This document shows, piece after piece, positions 1 through 7,320 of a stretch of DNA of 64,000 nucleotides. Under the pieces are notes generated by a model that was not told where the DNA came from, ran no database searches, and saw nothing but the letters and a program-made list of their open reading frames with translations. Where the stretch lies: positions 1 through 64,000 of the forward strand of contig NZ_JADQDM010000006.1 of NCBI RefSeq assembly GCF_015694525.1. The letters are read 5' to 3'. The first letter of the stretch is position 1. The number at the start of each line of letters is the position of its first letter. Made by a program: the position numbers and the translations under genes. This stretch comes from Hymenobacter ruricola. GTDB taxonomy: Bacteria; Bacteroidota; Bacteroidia; Cytophagales; Hymenobacteraceae.

Positions 1-1
1 G

Positions 2-277
2 CCCCGCGCCGCCGCCGCCCGCGCCCGGCTGGGGGCCGCCCAGGCCCTGCCCGCCGCCCTGGCCGCCGCCGATACCGAAGCGCCCCTGCCGCCCCGCGCC
101 CGCGAAGACCAGCGGGGCCAGCTCACGCTGCTGCTCCACCACGCCCGCGCCGAATGGGACGAGCGCAGCGGCCCCGTTCCCCTGGCGCTGCTCCGGGCCC
201 GACTGGCCGGTTTATTGGTCGAAATTGAAGCATTGACCGTTGAGCTTGCAAAAATTACCGACGAACGCGTTTATTAG
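2..277 (+). CDS. C-terminal end of a protein cut by the window edge
   Basis: An open frame runs from the first bases of the window to a TAG at 275-277, with codon use like the neighbouring genes (GCC and CTG rich, ending with GAA ATT GAA). The roughly 91 visible residues are alanine, leucine and arginine rich and look helical, and the tail ends in a hydrophobic heptad-like stretch (LLVEIEALTVEL). The start lies outside the window. I do not recognise the family; the fragment is too short and low in complexity to name. The next gene follows after about 54 bases on the same strand, so the two may be co-transcribed. Confidence 0.5.
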   Translation, partial: PRAAAARARLGAAQALPAALAAADTEAPLPPRAREDQRGQLTLLLHHARAEWDERSGPVPLALLRARLAGLLVEIEALTVELAKITDERVY

Positions 278-331
278 TAATAATCTCATACCTTGCCGGC
301 TCACTAGTCAACCCCACTTTTTCTTACGATT

Positions 332-751
332 ATGGCCGGAACCTACTCCCTCACCGCCCTCGAAACCAAGGCCGACTGTGCCGCGGCCCTCACCCCGCTG
401 CGCCTGCGCCGCGACGAAGCCGCCGCCGAAACCAGCGCCCTCGCCTTCGCCCTGCAAACCTACGGCGACCCCGCCGCCCGCAAGGCCGAAATCACCCGCC
501 TCAACGCCAAGCTCACCGCCGTGCAGGCCGACCTGGGCACCCTGCCCGAAGGCAAGGAAAAGCGCGACTCCGAAAACGAGATGGCCAGCTACCTGCGCCG
601 CCGCAACCAGCTGGTAGGGCAGAGCGAAACCCACGGCGGCGACGACAAAATCGTGCTCGAATTCAAGCTCGAAATGGCCCGCCAAACCAACACCGAGGCC
701 ACGGCCCTGGTCGCAGCCATCGAAACCCACGCCGACACGCTGGCCAGCTAA
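332..751 (+). CDS. Small helical protein of unknown function
   Basis: A 139-residue, charged, alanine-rich protein with no signal peptide or membrane segment. The pattern of Leu/Ala with Glu/Arg (for example AEITRLNAKLTAVQADL) suggests two or three long helices or a coiled coil, so a cytoplasmic structural or adaptor role is possible but not shown. The start at ATG 332 is the first in frame and has no obvious ribosome binding site. A strong hairpin with a T run follows 20 bases after the stop, so the transcript probably ends here. Frames on the other strand over this gene are shadows. No family recognised. Confidence 0.6.
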   Translation: MAGTYSLTALETKADCAAALTPLRLRRDEAAAETSALAFALQTYGDPAARKAEITRLNAKLTAVQADLGTLPEGKEKRDSENEMASYLRRRNQLVGQSETHGGDDKIVLEFKLEMARQTNTEATALVAAIETHADTLAS

Positions 752-770
752 AGCAGCGGCCCTGCGCGCC

Positions 771-812
771 AAAACGCCCCGACTGCCTTGCGCGGCCGGG
801 GCGTTTTTTTTA
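771..812 (+). terminator. Bidirectional intrinsic terminator
   Basis: AACGCCCCG at 773-781 pairs with CGGGGCGTT at 797-805, followed by a T run and preceded by an A run, so it can act for the gene ending at 751 and for the opposing gene ending at 849. Confidence 0.8.
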
Positions 813-848
813 AAAGAAACGGGAATACGGCCGGCGCTGCCCCCGCCC

Positions 849-1889
849 CTACCCGGCCGTGGGCTGGGCGCCGGGAGCCAGCATCACCCACAGGTGCAGG
901 CGCACGAGGTCGCCCATCGAGTCGCAGCCGTCGAAGGCCCGGGTGTGGTGGTAGCGGTTGAGCTCGGCTTTGAGCTGCGCCACCTTGTCGGGCGGGGCCA
1001 GCTCGTGGGCGCGCATCACGTCGAGCAGGGCCTTGAGGCGGTGGCGCTCGGCGCGGGCGCGGCCGGCCATGAGGGCGCGCTCCTCGGTTTGGTACTGGCG
1101 CACGGTTTCGGGCTTGAGCAGGTGGGCGCACATCTCCACCACCGGGGCGTTGTCCTTGAAGGAGCGGGGCAGGTACATGCTGCGGCGGCCCTCGTAGCTC
1201 TGCTGGTCGAAGTCGATGGCCCGGACGCGGTACTGCTCGTCCTCGAAGTCGGGCGTGACGGCGATGACGTAGTTGTAGGCGCGCATGTCGCCGAGCAGCC
1301 GCACGAAGCAGCGCTCGTTGAACTTCACGAACTCCTTGGCAATGCGCACCTGATTCAGGTGCGGCCGGGTGAGGTGCCGGGCAATGAAATCGTCGCCGGG
1401 AATGCCCACGATGTGCTCCTCAATGAGCGTGTCGCCGCTCACCAGAAAGTTGATGGAATTCGGCGACAGCAGGTGCTCCAGCTCCAGCCCGTAGAGGCGC
1501 GAGGCATCGGCCTGCTTCACGTAGAAGTAGTCGTAGTTGTCGTTGAAGCGGTTGACGATGCGCACCCGAAACGGCTGCGAGTTGCCGAACTCGCAGTAGT
1601 CGATGCGGTCGGCCACCAGGTGCTTCGTAAACGACAAGTCCCCGGCCGTTTTCAGCTGCGCGTACACCTCCGTGAGGCCCGTGCCGAGCTCCTGCATCTC
1701 GGGGCCCTCGAAGTAGACGGTTTGCCAGAGGGTGTCCTTGCCGGTGCGGTCAATCAGCGGAAAGGCGTTGCTGTAGCGGCGCAGGTCGGCGTAGGCCACG
1801 GGCAGGTCCACGGCGCGGTCGTAGGCGCGCAGGTACTCGCGCAGGGCCGGCGTGAGCGGGTAGGCGGGCTTTTTGCGGGAGATGTCCAT
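849..1889 (-). CDS. Conserved-looking protein with possible kinase-like fold
   Basis: A 346-residue soluble protein with no signal peptide. I do not recognise it as a named family. Two stretches recall the catalytic core of protein-kinase-like phosphotransferases: a loop reading GDMRAYNYVI around residues 210-220, which could supply the catalytic Asp and Asn, and AIDFDQQSYEG about twenty residues later, which could supply the metal-binding Asp. Upstream, SINFLVSGDTLIEEHIVG could be strand-rich N-lobe. This reading is inference from pattern only and no glycine-rich loop is evident. The start at ATG 1889 is the first methionine of a clean N-terminus (MDISRKK). It converges with the 332-751 gene and shares its terminator. 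Confidence 0.7.
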   Translation of the reverse strand: MDISRKKPAYPLTPALREYLRAYDRAVDLPVAYADLRRYSNAFPLIDRTGKDTLWQTVYFEGPEMQELGTGLTEVYAQLKTAGDLSFTKHLVADRIDYCEFGNSQPFRVRIVNRFNDNYDYFYVKQADASRLYGLELEHLLSPNSINFLVSGDTLIEEHIVGIPGDDFIARHLTRPHLNQVRIAKEFVKFNERCFVRLLGDMRAYNYVIAVTPDFEDEQYRVRAIDFDQQSYEGRRSMYLPRSFKDNAPVVEMCAHLLKPETVRQYQTEERALMAGRARAERHRLKALLDVMRAHELAPPDKVAQLKAELNRYHHTRAFDGCDSMGDLVRLHLWVMLAPGAQPTAG

Positions 1890-1923
1890 GGCACGAGTGG
1901 CTGAGTAAACTGAGAAAAAAGAA

Positions 1924-2028
1924 CGTCATGCAGAGCGGAGCGAAGCATCTTTACCGCAGTAGCAATTCTTTTTCTTGACGATTGAGTTAGTATCGAGGTA
2001 AAGATGCTTCGCTGCGCTCGGCATGACG
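1924..2028. repeat. GTCAT-ended inverted repeat, copy 1
   Basis: The left arm, CGTCATG...CATCTTTACC at 1924-1954, is an imperfect inverted copy of the right arm at 1997-2028 (GGTAAAGATGCTTCGC...CATGACG). The loop of about 40 bases is AT-rich. The same arm sequence occurs again at 2359-2448. Confidence 0.85.
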
Positions 2029-2047
2029 GTCTTCTTTACACCTGTCC

Positions 2048-2302
2048 TTACCCCGCCAGCTCGTTCACCAGCTCCACGTACTGCTGGCGGGCGGCGTCTT
2101 TGCTGGTGCCCTTCAGGCCGTTCCAGGCGTCGTACTTGGCAATGGCTTTGAAATCGAAGCCGCCGGGGCGGTCGCCGCTGAGGTCGCCTTCGGTGGCTTG
2201 CTTGTAGAGGGCGTAGAGCTGGAGCAGCACCATGTTGGAGGGCTTGGCGGGCAGCTGCTGGGCGCGCTGGCTGGCGGCCTCGAATTCTTCTTGCGTGGTC
2301 AT
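2048..2302 (-). CDS. Acyl-CoA-binding protein (ACBP)
   Basis: An 84-residue protein matching the ACBP fold over its full length: four helices with the signature YALYKQATEGD (residues 30-40), GGFDFKAIAKYDAWNGLKG (47-65) and a final helix. Tyr30, Tyr33 and Lys34 sit where the family binds the CoA 3'-phosphate and adenine. Such proteins bind long-chain acyl-CoA in the cytoplasm, buffering and delivering it to lipid metabolism. The start at ATG 2302 (MTTQEEF) gives the normal family length; the open frame upstream is non-coding. The gene sits alone between two copies of the same inverted repeat. Confidence 0.93.
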   Translation of the reverse strand: MTTQEEFEAASQRAQQLPAKPSNMVLLQLYALYKQATEGDLSGDRPGGFDFKAIAKYDAWNGLKGTSKDAARQQYVELVNELAG

Positions 2303-2358
2303 GTGTGGTGGGTTGGTGGAGTGGTGGGTTGGTGAAATGGTCAGAACGATGCAAAGAA

Positions 2359-2448
2359 CGTCATGCCGAGCGCAGCGAAGCAGCTTTACCGCAGCAGTAA
2401 TCAATTTCACTATTGCGGTAAAGATGCTTCGCTGCGCTCGGCATGACG
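2359..2448. repeat. GTCAT-ended inverted repeat, copy 2
   Basis: Arms at 2359-2395 and 2414-2448 (GGTAAAGATGCTTCGC...CATGACG) pair with few mismatches. The right arm matches that of the 1924-2028 copy, so the acyl-CoA-binding protein gene is bracketed by related elements. Confidence 0.85.
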
Positions 2449-2548
2449 GTTCCTGCTTCCTGGCCAGGCGCTGCGGAAGTAAGCTCGGCCGCAACCCCGG
2501 CCGCGGGCCGCGGCGTATGCGGAGCCCCCCTTCTCCCCTTTCCACGCC

Positions 2549-3091
2549 ATGAAAAAACCCAATGTCGAAGCCCTCGTGCAGGAGTTTCTGAAACACAAGC
2601 TCACCCTGGCCCTGGCCGAAAGCTGCACCTGCGGGCTGGCCGCCGCGCAGCTGGCCCCGGCCACCGGCGTGAGCGAGGTGCTGCTGGGCTCGGTGGTCAC
2701 CTACCACACCGACGCCAAGCAGAAGCTGCTGGGCGTGAAAAAGGAAACCCTGGCCACCTACTCGGCCGAAAGCCAGCAAACCACCAACGAAATGGCCCTG
2801 GGCCTGCAAAAGCACCTGCCCGGCGCCGACGTGTACGTGGCCGTGACGGGCCTGTGCGGCCCCGGCGCCTCGGCCACCCCCGACAAGCCGGTGGGCACCA
2901 CCTTCGTGACGATACTGCTCGACGGCCACGCCCACGAGTACCGCGCCGAACTCACGGGCACCTCCGACGAGCTTCGCCAGCAAGCAGCCGCCCTCATCTA
3001 CGCCAAGCTGCTGGAGCTACTGGAGCGCCGGCAGATTGGGGCCGTGGCGGCCCAGCCCAGCACCACGCGCCCCGGCCAGAAGGCCGCTTAG
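2549..3091 (+). CDS. CinA C-terminal-type protein (nicotinamide mononucleotide deamidase-like)
   Basis: A 180-residue stand-alone CinA C-terminal domain. The family signature starts at residues 20-32 (LALAESCTCGLAA) and continues with GSVVTYHTDAKQKLLGV and AVTGLCGPGASATPDKPVGT. Family members hydrolyse nicotinamide mononucleotide to nicotinic acid mononucleotide in NAD salvage. The usual ESCTGG reads ESCTCG here, so one glycine of the active-site loop is cysteine; the Ser and Thr are kept. A tail of about 20 residues after the domain (VAAQPSTTRPGQ) is unstructured. The stop overlaps the stop of the opposing gene by four bases. Start ATG 2549 directly precedes the domain. Confidence 0.9.
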   Translation: MKKPNVEALVQEFLKHKLTLALAESCTCGLAAAQLAPATGVSEVLLGSVVTYHTDAKQKLLGVKKETLATYSAESQQTTNEMALGLQKHLPGADVYVAVTGLCGPGASATPDKPVGTTFVTILLDGHAHEYRAELTGTSDELRQQAAALIYAKLLELLERRQIGAVAAQPSTTRPGQKAA

Positions 3092-3705
3092 CGCCCGCCC
3101 GCCGCGCGGTAGAGCGTAGTGATGCGGAAAAGCCCGGTTTTGCGGTCGAAATCGGTCAGGCTTTGGTCGGCGCGCAGCTTGCTCAAAGACGACACAAAAA
3201 CGGGGTTGCTGGCCGCGTAGGCTTCGCGCAGGTAGCGCGGCGTGAGCGGAAAGATAAGCCCGGTGAGGCCCCGGCTGAAAAAATAGCGCGGGGCCGAGTA
3301 CGGCCCCAGGGCATTGGCCCCGGGCGTGAGCGCCGCTGGGCCATTGCCTCCGCCCCCACCACCCGGCAAGGTGCTGCTGGTGTAGATGGCCAGGGTGTCG
3401 GCGGCTTCGAGTTGATATTCCCCTCCTTGGTACAGCCGGCGGGTGCGGCCCTTGCTCGACACGTAACCCCACAGGCTGTCGGGGTCCACGCGCAGCTTCA
3501 CGGTTTGGGGGCCGCGCGGCACCACTACCACCACCATGCCGTGCTTGTCGGGGTAGAAGGCATCAACGCCTGCGGGCTGGGCCACGCGGCGGTGGAAAGC
3601 GGCGGCCGTGCGGTAGGCCCCCGGCTGAATGCTGAACACCTGCGCCCCGGCCGGCCCCGCCAAAAGCGCCCCCCACACGACCAACGACCAACGAATAGAT
3701 TGCAT
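3088..3705 (-). CDS. Secreted protein of unknown function
   Basis: A 205-residue protein with an N-terminal signal peptide (MQSIRWSLVVWGALLAGPAGAQ, cleaved after GAQ). The mature part has beta-rich segments (MVVVVVPRGPQTVKLRVD, YQLEAADTLAIYTSS), a glycine-rich loop at about residues 117-122 and a C-terminal region ending in FDRKTGLFRITTLYR. No family recognised. ATG 3705 is chosen over the upstream in-frame start at 3747 because the signal peptide starts here and a TATCTTTG box lies 31 bases upstream. The gene converges with the CinA-like gene and overlaps its stop. Confidence 0.72.
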   Translation of the reverse strand: MQSIRWSLVVWGALLAGPAGAQVFSIQPGAYRTAAAFHRRVAQPAGVDAFYPDKHGMVVVVVPRGPQTVKLRVDPDSLWGYVSSKGRTRRLYQGGEYQLEAADTLAIYTSSTLPGGGGGGNGPAALTPGANALGPYSAPRYFFSRGLTGLIFPLTPRYLREAYAASNPVFVSSLSKLRADQSLTDFDRKTGLFRITTLYRAAGGR

Positions 3706-3736
3706 AAACGAACGAAAAAGCAGCCACTGAAGAAGC

Positions 3737-3744
3737 CAAAGATA
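3737..3744 (-). promoter_or_regulatory. TAnnTTTG promoter box (TATCTTTG)
   Basis: A perfect match to the Bacteroidota -7 consensus, read on the minus strand, 31 bases before ATG 3705. No clear -33 TTTG was found. Confidence 0.5.
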
Positions 3745-3945
3745 CACGGCTGCGCAGGCCCGGGTTCCCGGCCCGGGGCCCCGGGCCTGCGCGGCCGCAA
3801 TCGTTTGAGACGCCGCTGCTGCCGCCTGGCAGGCTTCTCCAGCGGTAGAAAACCCGGCTTAAAGGGGCCTTGCTGCAAATGTGCCGGGTATTGCCGAACT
3901 TTGGGCGGGGCCCGGATGCCCGGTGCCGACATCTTTCCCTTTTCC

Positions 3946-5133
3946 ATGAAAAAAACCATCTTGCCGCTGCTGCTTGCGGCCCTTCTGCTCGCCCACGGCA
4001 CTGCCGGCGCCTGGGGTTTCTTTGGTCACCGCACCATCACGCAGGTGGCGGTCTACGAGGTGCCGTCGTCGCTGCAGGCCTTTTACTTCCGGCACATGGC
4101 CGAACTGGTGCGCCAGAGCACCGCCCCCGACGAGCGCCGCAACGACGACCCCACCGAGGCGCCCAAGCACTTCATCGACCTGGACCATTTTTCGGAAGAC
4201 AACCCCTTCGGCAAAATGCCCCGGCAGTACGACAAGGCCACGGAAAAATTCACGGCCGACACGCTCAAGAAGTACGGCACCGTGCCGTGGGTGGTGATGG
4301 AAACCAAGGACAACCTCACCGAGGCCTTCCGGCAGCGCGACACGCTGGGCATCATCAAGTACTCGGCCGAGCTGAGCCACTACGTGGCCGACGCCTTTGT
4401 GCCGCTGCACACCACCATCAACTACGACGGCCAGCTCACCGACCAGAAAGGCCTGCACGGCCTCTGGGAAAGCCAATTGCCGGAGCGGTTCATCAACGAC
4501 TACAAGCTGGACGGGCAGCCGGCCAAGTACGTGAAAGACCCGCTGGCCGCCATCTGGGAGGTGCTGCAGCAGAGCTACGGCTTCCTGGGCGAAACCTTCG
4601 ACCGGGCTACCAAGATTGAGAAAACGATGAAGCCGGAGGTGCGCTTCACGTTCTCGCACCGCTACGGCAAAACCTCGCGCCGCTACTCCGACGCCTTCGC
4701 CGATGCCTACGAGAAGGAAGTGGGCGGCATGGTGGACTACCGCCTCAAGGGCGCGCCCACGCTGGTGTCGTCGCTCTGGCTCACGGCCTGGCAGGATGCC
4801 GGCAAGCCCGACCTCAACGCCCTGATGACGCCCAGCAAGCCCACCAAGGAAGAAAAAGAAAAGCTGAACACCGAGCTGGCGGCCTGGAAAAAAAATACCC
4901 TGGCCCAGGACCAGCTCCTGCTGGCCCAGCAAAAAGTGAAACGGGTGGAAGCCGCCGACGAAATCAAGTCGGCCAAGGAAATGGCCGACCCGGCCGCCAC
5001 CGACGCCGCCCCGGCCCCCGAAACTCCGGTGGCGGCCCCGGCCGCCGCGCCCGCCACCGACAAGGTGAAAATCAAGACCAAGGACAAGGATGGCAGCGAA
5101 AAAGTTAAGCTGAAGGGCGACGCGCCCAAGTAG
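3946..5133 (+). CDS. S1/P1-like zinc-dependent hydrolase, secreted
   Basis: A 395-residue exported protein. The signal peptide ends just before Trp23, and Trp23 and His28 (WGFFGH) form the N-terminal zinc site typical of S1/P1 nucleases and zinc-dependent phospholipase C. Further candidate zinc ligands are Asp78/His81 (HFIDLDHF), His145 and Asp149 (LSHYVADAFVPLH), His155, His171 and Glu175 (LHGLWES). The enzyme probably cleaves nucleic acid or phosphodiesters outside the cytoplasm; the substrate cannot be told. After about residue 300 comes a charged coiled segment and an Ala/Pro/Lys-rich tail, not part of the catalytic fold. The true start is ATG 3946; the much longer open frame upstream is fortuitous. 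Confidence 0.85.
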   Translation: MKKTILPLLLAALLLAHGTAGAWGFFGHRTITQVAVYEVPSSLQAFYFRHMAELVRQSTAPDERRNDDPTEAPKHFIDLDHFSEDNPFGKMPRQYDKATEKFTADTLKKYGTVPWVVMETKDNLTEAFRQRDTLGIIKYSAELSHYVADAFVPLHTTINYDGQLTDQKGLHGLWESQLPERFINDYKLDGQPAKYVKDPLAAIWEVLQQSYGFLGETFDRATKIEKTMKPEVRFTFSHRYGKTSRRYSDAFADAYEKEVGGMVDYRLKGAPTLVSSLWLTAWQDAGKPDLNALMTPSKPTKEEKEKLNTELAAWKKNTLAQDQLLLAQQKVKRVEAADEIKSAKEMADPAATDAAPAPETPVAAPAAAPATDKVKIKTKDKDGSEKVKLKGDAPK

Positions 5134-5226
5134 GCAAGGCGCTTGGCAGTTGGGGCCAAAAAGGCCTTTTGCTACGGTTCAGGCAATAAAAAAGAGCTTG
5201 GCTTTCCTTAAAAAGCGGCCGTACTT

Positions 5227-5262
5227 AAAGCCGATTCCGCACGCCGCGGGGTCGGCTTTTTC
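5227..5262 (+). terminator. Intrinsic terminator after the S1/P1-like gene
   Basis: AAAGCCGA at 5227-5234 pairs with TCGGCTTT at 5252-5259 and is followed by T residues. Confidence 0.7.
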
Positions 5263-5288
5263 CTTTCCACCACTTTTTAGTACTGCTT

Positions 5289-6215
5289 ATGATACTGCGC
5301 CTCGATGAGCTGGCCCTCGACCTGCCGAAGCCCAAAAACCCCTCCGCCAACGACGCCGCCGCGGTGCAGGAACTGCTGGGCGGCAAGTTTGGCGAAATGA
5401 GCACCCTGATGAACTACACGTTCCAGTCGTTCAACTTCCGGGGGCGCGACCGGCTTCGGCCGTTTTACTCCCTCACGGCGGCCATTGCGGCCGAAGAGTA
5501 CTCGCACATCGAAGCCGTGAGCTACGCCATCAACCTGCTGCTGACCGGCGTGAGCAAGCGCAACCCCGACCCGGTGTCGGCCCCGCTGGCCGGCGCCGCC
5601 GACGCCCGCAACACCCACCACTTCATTGCCAGCGGCCAGGCCGCCCTGCCGCAAGACTCGCTGGGCCGCCCCTGGACCGGCGACAACGTGTTCAGCTCTG
5701 GCAACCTGCGCCTGGACTTGCTGCACAACTTTTTCCTGGAATGCGGCGCCCGCGCCAACAAGATGCGGGTATACGAAATGGTATCGGACCCCTGCGCCCG
5801 CACTATGGTGGGCTACCTGCTGGTGCGCGGCGGCCTGCACGTGTACGCCTACGCCCTGGCCCTGGAAAAGCTCACCGGCGTGGACGTGAAGAAGCTCATG
5901 CCCGTGCCCAACCTCTCGAACAAGATGTTCCCGGAGGCCCGCGAGTTCATGAAGCACGGCTTGCACCGCGAACTGTACACCTTCTCGCCGAATGCTTACA
6001 TGGAAGCCGGCGTGATTTGGAACGGCAAGCACCCCGAGGACGGCTCCGAGCTGCAAGTCATTCAGGGCGCGAAAAAAGGCGTCCCCTACCCCGTACTCGA
6101 AGAAGAGCCGCAGCTCAACTCGCCCGGCGAGGACAACTTCGACCCCGAGATGTTTGCCGACATCGCCAAGAAGCTGGGCCTGGGCAAAGACCTGCAATCG
6201 TACCGGCCGTCGTAG
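5289..6215 (+). CDS. Manganese catalase
   Basis: A 308-residue protein of the non-haem di-manganese catalase family, which breaks down hydrogen peroxide in the cytoplasm. The ferritin-like four-helix core is clear: Glu36 (GGKFGEMSTLMNYTFQS), Glu70 and His73 (AAEEYSHIE), Glu151 (LECGARANK) and His184 (RGGLHVYAYA) correspond to the five metal ligands, with the expected ExxH spacing. Length is near the family norm. The C-terminal region (EDGSELQVIQG, ending DPEMFADIAKKLGLG) is typical. It stands alone between a terminator and a palindromic repeat that begins at the last base of its stop codon, so it is probably its own transcription unit. Confidence 0.95.
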   Translation: MILRLDELALDLPKPKNPSANDAAAVQELLGGKFGEMSTLMNYTFQSFNFRGRDRLRPFYSLTAAIAAEEYSHIEAVSYAINLLLTGVSKRNPDPVSAPLAGAADARNTHHFIASGQAALPQDSLGRPWTGDNVFSSGNLRLDLLHNFFLECGARANKMRVYEMVSDPCARTMVGYLLVRGGLHVYAYALALEKLTGVDVKKLMPVPNLSNKMFPEAREFMKHGLHRELYTFSPNAYMEAGVIWNGKHPEDGSELQVIQGAKKGVPYPVLEEEPQLNSPGEDNFDPEMFADIAKKLGLGKDLQSYRPS

Positions 6216-6313
6216 AGACGCAATATGTTGCGTCTCATCGTTGAACGACCCCGCCTGCACCGCACTTCCCCAACGGCGCGGAGTAGAGACGCAAAATGTT
6301 GCGTCTCTACTCC
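6215..6313. repeat. Two tandem copies of a GAGACGCAA palindrome
   Basis: GAGACGCAA-tatg-TTGCGTCTC occupies 6215-6236. A longer copy at 6280-6313 has 15-base arms around AATG, starting GGAGTAGAGACGCAA. The first overlaps the catalase stop codon. The second may work as a terminator or RNA end, though no T run follows. Confidence 0.85.
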
Positions 6314-6350
6314 GTTTCAGCCCGGCTCCGCCATTGCGCGTGGCCGGGCT

Positions 6351-6357
6351 TATTTTG
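6351..6357 (+). promoter_or_regulatory. TATTTTG box four bases before a start codon
   Basis: TATTTTG followed by TGCC and ATG 6362. It fits a shortened TAnnTTG core and would put transcription start at about the ATG. Confidence 0.3.
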
Positions 6358-6361
6358 TGCC

Positions 6362-7087
6362 ATGAACCGCTTCCTTTTCGCCGGGCTGGTGCTGCTGGCC
6401 GCCTGCAACCAGACGCCGCCTCCCACGGCCGCGCCCAAAGCCAAGCCCGTCATCCCCGGCCCCGACCTGGCCACCCTGGCCGACAGCACCGCGCCGGCCG
6501 CGCTACTGGCTTATGGCAAGCAGTACCCCGGCTCCGAAGTGCTGATTAAGACGCGCCTGGGCAACATTCGGGTGAAGCTCTACGACGACACGCCCATTCA
6601 CAAGGCCAACTTCCTGCTGCTGGCCCGCAAGGGCGTGTTCGACGAAACCATGTTCAACCGCGTGGTGAAGGACTTTGCCGTGCAGGGCGGCCAGACCTAT
6701 AACGCCCGCACCATCCGGCTGAAGCGCTACCGCCTGCCGCCCGAGTTTCGGGCAGAGCATTTCCACCGCAAAGGCGCCCTGGGCATGGCCCGCTACGACG
6801 ACGAGCAGAACCCCGGCCACCTGTCTTCCAACACTGACTTCTACTTCGTGGTGGGCGAAAAAATGGCGCCGTTTCAGTCGCAGGCCATGGCCGGCCGCAA
6901 GCTCACGCCCGCGCAGGTAAACGCCTACGCCACCGTGGGCGGCGTGCCCTCGCTCGATGGCAAGTACACGGTTTTCGGCGAAGTCATCGAAGGCCAGGAC
7001 GTGGTGGATAAAATTGCCAACGAGCCCGTGGAGTCGGATAAATGGCCGGTGACGGACATTCCGATGAAGGTGGAAGTGGTGAAGTAA
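6362..7087 (+). CDS. Lipoprotein peptidyl-prolyl cis-trans isomerase (cyclophilin type)
   Basis: A 241-residue protein with a lipoprotein signal peptide whose lipobox LLAAC puts the lipidated cysteine at residue 15, so it is anchored in a membrane facing the periplasm. After a Pro/Ala linker comes a cyclophilin domain from about residue 58 (VLIKTRLGNIRVKLYDDTP, then FNRVVKDFAVQGG, HRKGALGMARYDDEQNPGH, NTDFYFVVGE, DGKYTVFGEVIEGQDVVDKI). It would assist folding of exported proteins. An insert between the GMAR region and the final strands (RKLTPAQVNAYATVGGVPS) is longer than in minimal cyclophilins. ATG 6362 is chosen because the lipobox signal starts here. Confidence 0.92.
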   Translation: MNRFLFAGLVLLAACNQTPPPTAAPKAKPVIPGPDLATLADSTAPAALLAYGKQYPGSEVLIKTRLGNIRVKLYDDTPIHKANFLLLARKGVFDETMFNRVVKDFAVQGGQTYNARTIRLKRYRLPPEFRAEHFHRKGALGMARYDDEQNPGHLSSNTDFYFVVGEKMAPFQSQAMAGRKLTPAQVNAYATVGGVPSLDGKYTVFGEVIEGQDVVDKIANEPVESDKWPVTDIPMKVEVVK

Positions 7088-7112
7088 GGGGCCGTTGCAA
7101 TCGGGCAATAAA

Positions 7113-7204
7113 GCCCGTCATGTCGAGCTTGTCGAGGATTCTCGCGTGGGGGAGTGTTTATTACTGCTGCACGCGAGATGTCTCGACAAGCTCGACATGA
7201 CGGC
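7113..7204. repeat. GTCAT-ended inverted repeat, variant arms
   Basis: Arms at 7113-7136 and 7182-7204 carry CGTCATGTCGAGCTTGTCGA and its complement, with a second inner pairing of TCTCGCGT with ACGCGAGA. It shares the GTCAT ends with the other copies but not the inner arm sequence. Confidence 0.85.
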
Positions 7205-7224
7205 CTGGTAAGCTCAACATATCC

Positions 7225-7262
7225 AAATAAAAAGGCCCGCCCCCAGCGGGAGCGGACCTTCT
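7225..7262 (-). terminator. Intrinsic terminator of the first M13 peptidase gene
   Basis: On the minus strand a GC-rich hairpin (AGGTCCGCTCCC / GGGGGCGGGCCT) is followed by TTTTTATTT. Confidence 0.7.
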
Positions 7263-7320
7263 CGTATCGGGAGGGAGAACAGTTTCTCACTCTCGGTTCA
7301 GGAACACCTTTGCAAAGAGC

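Noticed and set aside
2443..3945. Upstream extension of the S1/P1-like gene to 896 residues
   Set aside because: The extra part is out of frame with the CinA-like gene and opposite to the 3088-3705 gene, has no domain and would hide the signal peptide that starts at 3946.
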